A stretch of DNA of 64,000 nt from contig JABAYJ010000009.1 in NCBI GenBank assembly GCA_018609055.1, forward strand, positions 431,761 to 495,760, in the 5' to 3' direction. The translations under genes and the position numbers were made by a program. Below the pieces are notes generated by a model, which had not been told where the DNA came from, searched no databases, and was given only the letters and a program-made list of their open reading frames with translations. Shown here piece after piece: positions 54,223 to 63,955 of this stretch. Each line of letters starts with the position of its first letter. The first letter of the stretch is position 1. The DNA is from Flavobacteriales bacterium (GTDB lineage Bacteria; Bacteroidota; Bacteroidia; Flavobacteriales_D; CAJJDF01).

Positions 54223-55431
54223 TTAAAACTTATATACAGTAAGTCCACTTCGAAGTTTGGGCTCTATAAACGTAGATTTAGGTGGCATTGCAAGACCTTC
54301 ATCTGCAATTTGTTTCATTTCAGCAACATCAACAGGATACATAGCAATTGCTACATCAAATTTTCCATTATCTACTTTTGATTGTAAAAGACTAAGACCT
54401 TTGTTTCCTGGAATAAAATCTACTCTATTGTCGTTTTTCAAATCTTCAATACCAAAAATAGGAGATAGGATATAGTCTGTTATAATTTGAGAATCTAGTT
54501 GTTCTACAACAGTGCTATCAGAATTAAATTCTTTTCTGAGTTTTATCCTGTTCCATTTATTTTTGAGGTAAATACAGAACTCATGTTTGTTTCTTGGTTC
54601 AAGAATACTTTCAGAGCTATCAATAAAATTAAAATCTTTATTAAGCGATTCTAATATTTCTTCTTCTGATTTTTGCTCTGTGTTTTTTACAACTCTATTA
54701 AAATCATGGATTGTAATATTTTCTTCACTCATAAAAAGAGCCATAACAGATTGCGTAGATTCTTTTTCTGGAGTTTCTAGTGCTAATCGACTAGATGATG
54801 CTGATCTATGGTGCCCGTCAGCTATATACAAACAATCCATTTCATTAAAACTGTTTAAAACACCTTCAATTGTCTCATCATCAGAAATTTCCCAAAGCTC
54901 ATGAGTTAATCCATCATCAGAAGTAAAATAGTGTAATGGAGATTTCTCAATTGTTGATTTTTGTATTTGTTCTAACCCTATATTTTTTGAATGTATAAGA
55001 AGTGTAGGCTCAGCATTAAAACCAGTTAGTCTTAAATACTTAGTAAAGAGTTTTTCTCTTTTGGCTAAAGTATGTTCATGCTTTTTAATTTTATCCTGCT
55101 GATAATCTTCGTTTGATGCTCCAGCTATAATACCTGTATAGGATACTTCTTCATTTGATTGTCTGTATACAAATATGGAATTGTTTTTACTTTGTACAAA
55201 TCGACCATCTTCAATAGATTCATCAAAAAGGTCACTAATTTTTTTAAATTTTTCAGATGAACTTATATCTTCGTTTCTCTCACGAAGAATTATGTTCAAA
55301 AAAGAATCAGGATTAGAGTCAATTATTGATTGCAATTCCTCCTCAGAATAAGAGTTTATTTGTCTTGTAGTCACTTTACCACCATAGTTAGCTTTAGGGG
55401 TAAATGCCTTAAAAGGTTTTATTTTTATCAT
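54223..55431 (-). CDS. DUF1015-family protein
   Basis: 402 residues from ATG 55431 (MIKIKPFKAFTPK). DUF1015 features are SFLNIILRERNED, FVYRQSNEEVSYTGIIAGAS, CLYIADGHHRSASSSRL, VDFIPGNKGLSLLQ and AIAMYPVDVAEMKQIADEG, ending MPPKSTFIEPKLRSGL. In Bacteroidota this gene often lies beside serA and serC. Here serA is nearby but separated by an OmpA gene and two terminators. A molecular role is not established. First gene of the seven-gene run to 49478. Confidence 0.9.
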   Translation of the reverse strand: MIKIKPFKAFTPKANYGGKVTTRQINSYSEEELQSIIDSNPDSFLNIILRERNEDISSSEKFKKISDLFDESIEDGRFVQSKNNSIFVYRQSNEEVSYTGIIAGASNEDYQQDKIKKHEHTLAKREKLFTKYLRLTGFNAEPTLLIHSKNIGLEQIQKSTIEKSPLHYFTSDDGLTHELWEISDDETIEGVLNSFNEMDCLYIADGHHRSASSSRLALETPEKESTQSVMALFMSEENITIHDFNRVVKNTEQKSEEEILESLNKDFNFIDSSESILEPRNKHEFCIYLKNKWNRIKLRKEFNSDSTVVEQLDSQIITDYILSPIFGIEDLKNDNRVDFIPGNKGLSLLQSKVDNGKFDVAIAMYPVDVAEMKQIADEGLAMPPKSTFIEPKLRSGLTVYKF

Positions 55432-55434
55432 TAC

Positions 55435-55442
55435 TAAAATTA
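55435..55442 (-). promoter_or_regulatory. Possible -7 element 3 bases before the DUF1015 start
   Basis: TAATTTTA on the minus strand (one mismatch), then GTA and ATG. It sits directly after a terminator, so this is the only room for a promoter. It would give a leaderless mRNA. Confidence 0.3.
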
Positions 55443-55446
55443 TGTC

Positions 55447-55480
55447 ATAAAAAAATAGCGATATCAATGATATCGCTATT
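55447..55480 (-). terminator. Second of two tandem terminators after the OmpA gene
   Basis: Stem AATAGCGATATCA / TGATATCGCTATT with almost no loop, followed on the minus strand by a run of seven T. It is only 23 bases upstream of the DUF1015 ATG. Confidence 0.8.
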
Positions 55481-55488
55481 AAATGTAC

Positions 55489-55535
55489 AAAAAATAACCC
55501 GCTACGAATAAATCGTAGCGGGTTATTTTTTATAA
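55489..55535. terminator. Strong terminator after the OmpA gene
   Basis: Perfect long stem AAAAAATAACCCGCTACGA / TCGTAGCGGGTTATTTTTT with a 5-base loop. It has T-runs on both strands and a GC-rich core. It lies 17 bases past the OmpA stop. Confidence 0.92.
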
Positions 55536-55551
55536 ATTATTTAAGTAAAGA

Positions 55552-56673
55552 CTACTGTCCTACTATTCTAAATTCAGTTCTTCTGTTTTGTCTGTGTTGA
55601 GCTTCAGTACATGATACTCCGTTTGCACAGTTATTAGTTAATGAATTTTCTCCATAACCTTTAGACATTAATCTTGAAGCATTAATTCCTTTAGAAATTA
55701 AATAATCAACTACAGATTGTGCTCTTCTTTGAGATAAAGATTGGTTTGAAGCATCATCACCTCTAGAATCAGTATGTGAAGCAATTTCAATCACTTGGTT
55801 AGGATTAGCTTTCATGTAAGCTAATAATTTAGTATCAATTACTCTCTTAGATGCAGAAGTTAATGCTGCAGATCCTAAGTTGTAATAGATAGGTAAGATT
55901 TCTCCTGATACTTTGTTACAATCAACTTCTTCCCATACTGTTACTCCTCCTTTTTTAGTTAAAGTTTGAGTGTTTACAGTTTTGTATTCAGCTGGTACAG
56001 AAATAGACTCAGTTCTTGAAGGAGTAACTAATTTTCTCCAAGTATAAGTTTTTGTTACTGCAGGTACTTGAGTTTGCTCAGTTCTTGCTGGAGTAACGAT
56101 TCTTTTCTTGTAAGTACTAGTTTGTAAGTTTACAGCTACGTTAGTTGTAGTTGCATCATTTACAGTTTTAGTAGGTACTGTTGTAGATCTAGAAGGATAT
56201 TCTTTCCAACATACATATCTACAATCTCCTGGGTTAGATGACTTACAGTTAGGGTAAGTTGAATATTCCCAGTTAGAGTAAGTAGGCTTTACTTCAACAG
56301 TTTCCGAAGAAGAAGTAAATTTTGCTGGAATTACTTTAAGGTCAGTTCTTGCTTCTTTAGAAGTATAAGATACAGACTCATAAGTAAATTTAGCAGGAAC
56401 TACAGAATACTTAGTGTAAGCTGGAGTCTCTATGTAAGATTCAGTTACAGTTTCGTAAGTTGCAGGAATTACTTTTAATTTAGTGTAAGCAGGTCTTACT
56501 AATACTTGTACAGTTTGGTTTGACCATACGTCTGGAGTGATACATTTTACGTAACATTTTCCAGCTTCACCATTTGGAGGCAATACTGCATCTGCTGGTA
56601 AGTTTGTTTGTGCATTAGCTAAAGCGAATGTTGCTACAGCTAAAAGTGATAATAGTGTTTTTTTTATTTTTAT
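55552..56673 (-). CDS. OmpA-family protein with repeated VIPA-type motifs; ATA start
   Basis: 373 residues if started at ATA 56671-56673, giving MKIKKTLLSLLAVATFALANAQ, a perfect signal peptide; no ATG, GTG or TTG exists upstream of it, and starting at the next TTG (56583) would remove it. Mature features: CYVKC near the N-terminus, then repeated segments (KVIPATYETVTESYIETPAYTKYSVVPA, LKVIPAKFTSSSETVEVKP; later KRIVTPARTEQTQVPA and RKLVTPSRTESISVPA), each about 30 residues. The end is an OmpA domain (IYYNLGSAALTSASKRVID, IASHTDSRGDDASNQSLSQRRA, NRRTEFRI), which binds peptidoglycan. Likely an abundant envelope protein. Confidence 0.85.
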   Translation of the reverse strand: MKIKKTLLSLLAVATFALANAQTNLPADAVLPPNGEAGKCYVKCITPDVWSNQTVQVLVRPAYTKLKVIPATYETVTESYIETPAYTKYSVVPAKFTYESVSYTSKEARTDLKVIPAKFTSSSETVEVKPTYSNWEYSTYPNCKSSNPGDCRYVCWKEYPSRSTTVPTKTVNDATTTNVAVNLQTSTYKKRIVTPARTEQTQVPAVTKTYTWRKLVTPSRTESISVPAEYKTVNTQTLTKKGGVTVWEEVDCNKVSGEILPIYYNLGSAALTSASKRVIDTKLLAYMKANPNQVIEIASHTDSRGDDASNQSLSQRRAQSVVDYLISKGINASRLMSKGYGENSLTNNCANGVSCTEAQHRQNRRTEFRIVGQ

Positions 56674-56701
56674 TCTTTTTTTGTTTCAGTTAGATAGTGT
56701 A

Positions 56702-56709
56702 CAAATGCA
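56702..56709 (-). promoter_or_regulatory. Candidate -7 element for the OmpA gene
   Basis: TGCATTTG on the minus strand, one mismatch to TAnnTTTG, 29 bases before the ATA start. The spacing matches the cold-shock and pyrG promoters. Confidence 0.4.
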
Positions 56710-56773
56710 ATCAATAATCTTAAGGTTACAAAAAAGAGCCTTTTTTTTTGAACAAATTTGAGTTAATGTTTTG

Positions 56774-57730
56774 TTATCCCAATGTATCGTGCAGTAAATC
56801 AGCCATTTCGATTCCAATTCTATCTTGTGCTTCTAAGGTTGCAGCTCCAATATGAGGGGTGGTAATGATTCTAGGATTGTTTAATAAGTCTTTTCTTGGG
56901 TTTGGTTCGTTTTCAAAAACATCCAGCATGCAAAAAGCAATTTTGTTACTATCTAATCCTTTTAATAAAGCATCTTCATCTATAACTCCACCTCTTGCAG
57001 CATTAAATAACCTTACTCCATCTTTCATTTTGTTAATTTCATGTTCTCCTATAACAGCAGCCCCATCAGATTGTTTAGGAATATGAATAGATATATAATC
57101 ACTTTTAGTAATTACATCATCAAAACTACCTGCTTCTATTTTTATGTCAATTGATTGCCCATTACCAAACTCAACTGGTAATGTTTCAGGGATATCATCC
57201 TTATCGTGAGCTAAAATATTCATTCCGCAACCTAATGCATACTTTGCAAGACTTCTTCCTATTCTTCCAAAACCTATAATTCCTAGTGTTTTCCCTCTAA
57301 GTTCAACTCCTTTGGCATATTTTTTCTTTAATACCTTAAACTCAGAAGCTCCTTTTTCAGGCATTTCTTGATTAGACCAATGAGTAAATCTTGAACTGCT
57401 AAGCATTTGAGCCAATACTAATTCGGCTACAGATTGTGAGGAAGCTGCAGGTGTATTGTTTACAGTTATTCCCTTACTTCTTCCATATTCTACATCTATA
57501 TTATCCATTCCTACACCACCTCTTCCAATAAATTTTAAGCTAGGACAACTATCGATAATGTCTTTTCTAACTTTTGTAGCACTCCTTACCAAAATCGCAG
57601 AAACATTATTTTCATTTATATAGGTAATAAGATCTTCTTGAGGAATTGTATCCAAAATAAGTTCATAACCATATTCAGTTATCTTTTTTGCTCCGGAAGA
57701 GGAGATACCATCATTTGCTAATATTTTCAT
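56774..57730 (-). CDS. serA: D-3-phosphoglycerate dehydrogenase (short type)
   Basis: 318 residues, lacking the C-terminal ACT domain of long SerA. NAD domain GKTLGIIGFGRIGRSLAKYALGCG; catalytic residues Arg in LFNAARGGVIDE, Glu in VFENEPNPRK and His in ITTPHIGAATLEAQ. It catalyses the first step of serine synthesis. It is 17 bases after a TAATTTTA box. A DUF1015 gene, its usual Bacteroidota neighbour, lies downstream past the OmpA gene. Confidence 0.88.
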   Translation of the reverse strand: MKILANDGISSSGAKKITEYGYELILDTIPQEDLITYINENNVSAILVRSATKVRKDIIDSCPSLKFIGRGGVGMDNIDVEYGRSKGITVNNTPAASSQSVAELVLAQMLSSSRFTHWSNQEMPEKGASEFKVLKKKYAKGVELRGKTLGIIGFGRIGRSLAKYALGCGMNILAHDKDDIPETLPVEFGNGQSIDIKIEAGSFDDVITKSDYISIHIPKQSDGAAVIGEHEINKMKDGVRLFNAARGGVIDEDALLKGLDSNKIAFCMLDVFENEPNPRKDLLNNPRIITTPHIGAATLEAQDRIGIEMADLLHDTLG

Positions 57731-57789
57731 CTTTTTTCAATTTTGTTAAAATTACTATTTATCGCAGGGATAAAAAAATTATAGGTTTA

Positions 57790-58422
57790 TTAAAAAGTTA
57801 ATTCTCTTAAAGAGGTTATTATTTGATCTGCAATTACAAATTTTTCAATTTGTTGCTCGTCAGGTTCAGGAATAGCAACTACTTTCATTTTTGCTGCTTT
57901 ACCTGCAATTACACCATTAAGTGAGTCTTCAATTACTATACAATTGTTTGGTGAAACACCAAGGTTGTTTGCTGCAGTAATAAATACAGCAGGATGTGGT
58001 TTCCCATATTGTTCTTTCTCAGCAGATTGAACCACTTCAAAATAGGAAGAGATATTTAGTCTAGTTAGTACAGTTTCGATAATAGTTAATGAAGAGGAAC
58101 TTGCTAAAGCTATTCTGATATTTTCAGACTTTGCTCTTTTTAATAAATCTTCTAATCCATCCATTTCCTTCCCATCTAAGGAAATTAATCGGATTACCTC
58201 TTCAACAATTTCTTCAGCTACTATTTTACTATCAAAGGGAGCGTTTAATTCTTCTTTCCAAAATAAAGTCACTTCATCTACTCTCATTCCTTTTGTTCGA
58301 TTACACATTTCGATATCGAAATTATATCCATAATTATTCATTATTTGAATAATGGCTTTTTTCCAAAGGGGCTCAGAGTCTATAATTACTCCATCCATAT
58401 CAAAGATAATAGCTTTGGTCAT
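57790..58422 (-). CDS. HAD phosphatase, beta-phosphoglucomutase-like
   Basis: 210 residues. IIFDMDGVIIDSEPLW is motif I with the nucleophile and acid Asp, then a helical cap. ALASSSS is motif II, GKPHPAVF motif III with its Lys, and CIVIEDSLNGVIAGKAAKM motif IV. Close in layout to YniC/HxpB-type sugar phosphatases and beta-phosphoglucomutase, which cannot be separated by eye. It is divergent from the NlpC/P60 gene across a palindromic site. Confidence 0.88.
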   Translation of the reverse strand: MTKAIIFDMDGVIIDSEPLWKKAIIQIMNNYGYNFDIEMCNRTKGMRVDEVTLFWKEELNAPFDSKIVAEEIVEEVIRLISLDGKEMDGLEDLLKRAKSENIRIALASSSSLTIIETVLTRLNISSYFEVVQSAEKEQYGKPHPAVFITAANNLGVSPNNCIVIEDSLNGVIAGKAAKMKVVAIPEPDEQQIEKFVIADQIITSLRELTF

Positions 58423-58441
58423 TTTGGTTTATTTTTAGTAT

Positions 58442-58457
58442 TATTGTGTATACAATA
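58442..58457. promoter_or_regulatory. Palindrome in a divergent promoter region
   Basis: TATTGT-GTAT-ACAATA, perfect 6-bp arms with a 4-base centre, midway between the HAD and NlpC/P60 starts. Possible operator for a dimeric regulator; chance is not excluded in AT-rich DNA. Confidence 0.3.
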
Positions 58458-58465
58458 TAAAGGTA

Positions 58466-58473
58466 TAATTTTA
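58466..58473 (+). promoter_or_regulatory. Possible -7 element 3 bases before the NlpC/P60 start
   Basis: TAATTTTA (one mismatch), then ACT and ATG 58477. Same geometry as anmK. Confidence 0.3.
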
Positions 58474-58476
58474 ACT

Positions 58477-59253
58477 ATGAAATACGGAATTTGTCAAGTA
58501 GTAATATCCCCAGGAAGAGCTGAACCAGCCGACCAATCCGAAATCAAAATGCAACTTGTTTTTGGTGATTTGGTTTATGTTACTGAAGTAAGAAATAATT
58601 GGACCCAGCTTAAAATGGCAAAGTACGATTATAGCTGCTGGGTAGACACTAAACATATTTGTATACTTGAACAATCAGAATTTAGTTCTATTCACGAACA
58701 AAAGGAAGTGAGAGTTAAGGATATTACATCTTCATTAATAAATGTAGAGAATAATGAAATTACTCATTTAGTAAAAGGATGTTTGTTACCCAATTTCGAT
58801 TCTGGAAAAACTTCTTTTGGAGGAAAAACATTTAAATTCTTAGGTAATACAAATCATTCTTTTGAAACTAAAAAAGAAGATATAGTAGCTACAGCATTAG
58901 AATATTTGAACAGCCCTTATTTATGGGGTGGAAATTCACCTTATGGAATAGATTGCTCAGGATTAACTCAAATGACATATGCTTTACATGGAATTCAAAT
59001 TCCTAGAGATGCTAAAGACCAGGGAACTGTTGGTGAAACTGTCGATTTTTTGGCTGAAGCAGAACCAGGAGATTTAATATATTTTGATAATTCGGAAGGT
59101 GTAATAATGCACGTAGGTATTCTATTGCCAGATAGTAAGATAATTCATGCGTCTGGTCATGTGAGGATTGATAAAATTGATCATCAAGGAATTTACAGAG
59201 CGGATTTTGCTAAATACACTCACCAAACCAGGATAATAAAAAAAATGTTTTAA
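58477..59253 (+). CDS. NlpC/P60 cysteine peptidase with N-terminal SH3-type domain
   Basis: 258 residues from ATG 58477, with no signal peptide. SH3-like N-terminal region (KMQLVFGDLVYVTEVRNNWTQLKM), then the NlpC/P60 domain: YLNSPYLWGGNSPYGIDCSGLTQMTYALHG with the catalytic Cys, and EPGDLIYFDNSEGVIMHVGILL with the catalytic His, and HASGHVRID. It is predicted to cut gamma-D-Glu-diamino acid bonds of cell-wall peptides, likely in recycling since it seems cytoplasmic. A longer start at 58345 would overlap the HAD gene and has no support. Confidence 0.92.
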   Translation: MKYGICQVVISPGRAEPADQSEIKMQLVFGDLVYVTEVRNNWTQLKMAKYDYSCWVDTKHICILEQSEFSSIHEQKEVRVKDITSSLINVENNEITHLVKGCLLPNFDSGKTSFGGKTFKFLGNTNHSFETKKEDIVATALEYLNSPYLWGGNSPYGIDCSGLTQMTYALHGIQIPRDAKDQGTVGETVDFLAEAEPGDLIYFDNSEGVIMHVGILLPDSKIIHASGHVRIDKIDHQGIYRADFAKYTHQTRIIKKMF

Positions 59254-59313
59254 TAGTGTAACTTTTTGGCACACTTTTAGTTTATACAGAGTATATCGAT
59301 ATCAAAAAATATT

Positions 59314-61727
<2,414 letters not shown>

Positions 61728-61765
61728 TTATCGAGGGGATAAAATTATAACCTTAATAAATCTTT

Positions 61766-61773
61766 ATATTTGA
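61766..61773 (+). promoter_or_regulatory. -7 element for nadC
   Basis: TATATTTG, an exact TAnnTTTG match, 15 bases before the ATG at 61789. Confidence 0.55.
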
Positions 61774-61788
61774 AAAAAAAATTATTGA

Positions 61789-62637
61789 ATGAAAGTTACT
61801 GATCAAGAAATACACGAATTTATCAAATTAGCAATTGAAGAGGATATTAAAGATGGAGATCATTCTTCGTTAGCTTGTATACCTTCATCCGAATCAGGAA
61901 AAGCTAAGTTATTGGTTAAACAAGATGGTATATTAGCAGGAGTAGAGCTTGCTGAAAAAATATTTAAATTTTTTGATTCTTCGTCTTCTTTAGAGGTTTT
62001 GATGAAAGATGGTGACTCTATGAAATATGGTGATATAGCTTTTTACGTAAGTGGAAATACTCATGCAATACTTAAAGCCGAACGTTTGGTACTAAACTGC
62101 ATGCAAAGGATGAGTGCCATTGCAACACGAACTCACGAAGTAGCTTCGTTAATTAGTGATTTGCACACAAAGGTATTGGATACAAGAAAAACAACTCCAT
62201 TATTGCGTTTTCTTGAAAAATGGGCTGTACGAATTGGGGGAGGAGTAAACCATAGATTTGGTTTGTATGACATGATAATGCTTAAGGATAATCACATTGA
62301 TTATGCAGGGGGAATAGAGAAAGCAATTACAAAAACAAATCAATACTTAAAAGACAATAATAAGTCACTTAAGATTGAAATAGAAACAAGAAACCTAGAA
62401 GAGGTAAAAGAAGTACTGAAATACGGGAACGTAGACAGAATTATGCTTGATAACTTTAGTTATGACGACACAAGAACTGCAATAAAGTTAATTGATGGTA
62501 AATACGAAACTGAAGCCTCTGGAGGAATAACCAAAGAAACAGTAAGAAACTATGCTGAATGTGGTGTTGACTTCGTTTCTATGGGAGCGTTAACTCATTC
62601 TGTTAAGAATTTAGATTTGAGTTTGAAGGCTGTGTAG
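61789..62637 (+). CDS. nadC: Nicotinate-nucleotide pyrophosphorylase (quinolinate phosphoribosyltransferase)
   Basis: 282 residues. Substrate-binding segments: KAERLVLNCMQRMSAIATRT, VLDTRKTTPLLRFLEKWAV (the TRKTTP motif), GGGVNHRFGLYDMIMLKDNHI, RIMLDNFSYDD and EASGGITKETVRNYAECGVDFVSMGALTHS. The enzyme converts quinolinate and PRPP to nicotinate mononucleotide in de novo NAD synthesis. nadA and nadB are not in the window. Confidence 0.96.
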   Translation: MKVTDQEIHEFIKLAIEEDIKDGDHSSLACIPSSESGKAKLLVKQDGILAGVELAEKIFKFFDSSSSLEVLMKDGDSMKYGDIAFYVSGNTHAILKAERLVLNCMQRMSAIATRTHEVASLISDLHTKVLDTRKTTPLLRFLEKWAVRIGGGVNHRFGLYDMIMLKDNHIDYAGGIEKAITKTNQYLKDNNKSLKIEIETRNLEEVKEVLKYGNVDRIMLDNFSYDDTRTAIKLIDGKYETEASGGITKETVRNYAECGVDFVSMGALTHSVKNLDLSLKAV

Positions 62638-62644
62638 GAGTAAA

Positions 62645-63051
62645 CTAAGAAATAAAAATTTTCTTAACCTCAATGAAGTCATTTGAATTCATCCATTTTT
62701 CTTCAATGATGTAAACTTCATTTTCATAAATAATTTCTATCACTTTTTCTTTCTCTAAGTACTTAGGAGATTCAATTACTTTTGAAAAAGGGATTTGAAT
62801 ACTTTTATTCCATCTTCTAGGTAAAACGAAGTATTCTTTAGATATCCCTAAATAGGTTTTATCAACTATTTTGAAGCATAATATAATATTGAAAAGAAAA
62901 TAGATAAAAGTATTTGCAAGAAAGAATAGAGTTAGAAAAAAGAGAATTTATCATTGCTAGTATTTAAAACGGTCAATAAAATGATTGAAATGATAATCCC
63001 AATAATACTTTTTAACACATAAGATGATGGTGGTTTATATCTAAATTCCAT
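62645..63051 (-). pseudogene. Frameshifted small membrane protein gene
   Basis: From ATG 63051 the frame gives EFRYKPPSSYVLKSIIGIIIS and IILLTVLNTSNDKFSFF, then stops. Shifting one base near 62940-62955, at a T-run, continues without interruption: ILFFLTLFFLANTFIYFLFNII, CFKIVDKTYLGISKEYFVLPRRW, KSIQIPFSKVIESPKYLEKE, IIYENEVYIIEEKW and NDFIEVKKIFIS, ending at TAG 62645. Joined, it is a two-helix membrane protein with a soluble PH-like tail of about 135 residues. Either a pseudogene, a slippage-regulated gene, or a sequencing error in the T-run. Confidence 0.65.
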
Positions 63052-63067
63052 ATTTTTTATTTTTAAA

Positions 63068-63943
63068 TTAATTCATAAACTTCTTCGTCCAATTTTTAAC
63101 TCTTTCAATTCCAGTAGGAGAATAATCAGAAACATTACCTTCATACTTTCTTCCTTGTTTTAAATACTTAGAGGTAAAGAATCCAGAAGACATTTCCCAT
63201 TTTTGGATGAACATTTTGCGACCTAAGTTTTTCTTTACTCGCTTAGTAGATTTAGATCCAAAGTGGTACACTCTAGAATCTGCTAATCCTTTAAAGTTTC
63301 GAATACCTAAATTGTAGATTTTCATAGAAAAGTCTGGATCAGAATACATTCCTGGAGTAAACTCAGTGCTTAATCCGCCAACTAAATCCAAAGTGTTTAT
63401 ATGCACAACATTAGGAGGCCAAGTAGAACCACTCCAATTCTCTTTCTCTAACTCAGCATATTCGCTAAGTAGTTTTTCTTCTTCAAAATTATCTAATCCA
63501 TTTCCGTAATCTTTTACTATTACACAAGGGTTTCCAGTATCTCTTGGTTCTATCATTGTACCAGAGAACATAAACATATTATCTGGCGATTGGTTTATCT
63601 CATCCATTAGCACTGTATCCCAATTTGGTAATACGTACATGTCATCATTAAGATAAACTACATAGTCCGATTTAATAAGCGAACGAGCTATGTTAAGTGC
63701 ATAGCAAACTCCTAAGTTCTCAGTAGAGTGAACAAAGTCCACAGAGTGAGATTCTAACCATTCTTTGGTGCCATCAACTCCTTCGTTAGCTATAACAATT
63801 GGTTGAATGTTTAGAGAGGAGTTTTTCTCAATACTCATTAGGCAGTTCTTCAAAATATCTAAGTTATTCCATGAAGGAATTAACACAGTGAAATCGAAAG
63901 TCTGATTTCCTGTTTTGTCATATTTTGTTATTGAATCTACCAT
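63068..63943 (-). CDS. Family 2 glycosyltransferase
   Basis: 291 residues, no signal peptide. GT-A fold: FTVLIPSWNNLDILKNCLMSI, VIANEGVDGTKEWL, STENLGVCYALNIARSLI and the metal site VVYLNDDMYVLPNWD. The acceptor-side segment is GGLSTEFTPGMYSDPDFSMKIYNLG and the end is YHFGSKSTKR. It transfers a sugar to a glycan or protein at the cytoplasmic face. The gene begins 4 bases after a perfect -7 box. Confidence 0.88.
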   Translation of the reverse strand: MVDSITKYDKTGNQTFDFTVLIPSWNNLDILKNCLMSIEKNSSLNIQPIVIANEGVDGTKEWLESHSVDFVHSTENLGVCYALNIARSLIKSDYVVYLNDDMYVLPNWDTVLMDEINQSPDNMFMFSGTMIEPRDTGNPCVIVKDYGNGLDNFEEEKLLSEYAELEKENWSGSTWPPNVVHINTLDLVGGLSTEFTPGMYSDPDFSMKIYNLGIRNFKGLADSRVYHFGSKSTKRVKKNLGRKMFIQKWEMSSGFFTSKYLKQGRKYEGNVSDYSPTGIERVKNWTKKFMN

Positions 63944-63947
63944 AAAT

Positions 63948-63955
63948 CAAAGATA
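63948..63955 (-). promoter_or_regulatory. Perfect -7 element 4 bases before a start codon
   Basis: TATCTTTG on the minus strand, an exact TAnnTTTG match, followed by ATTT and ATG 63943. Transcription would start at or beside the start codon. Confidence 0.45.
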
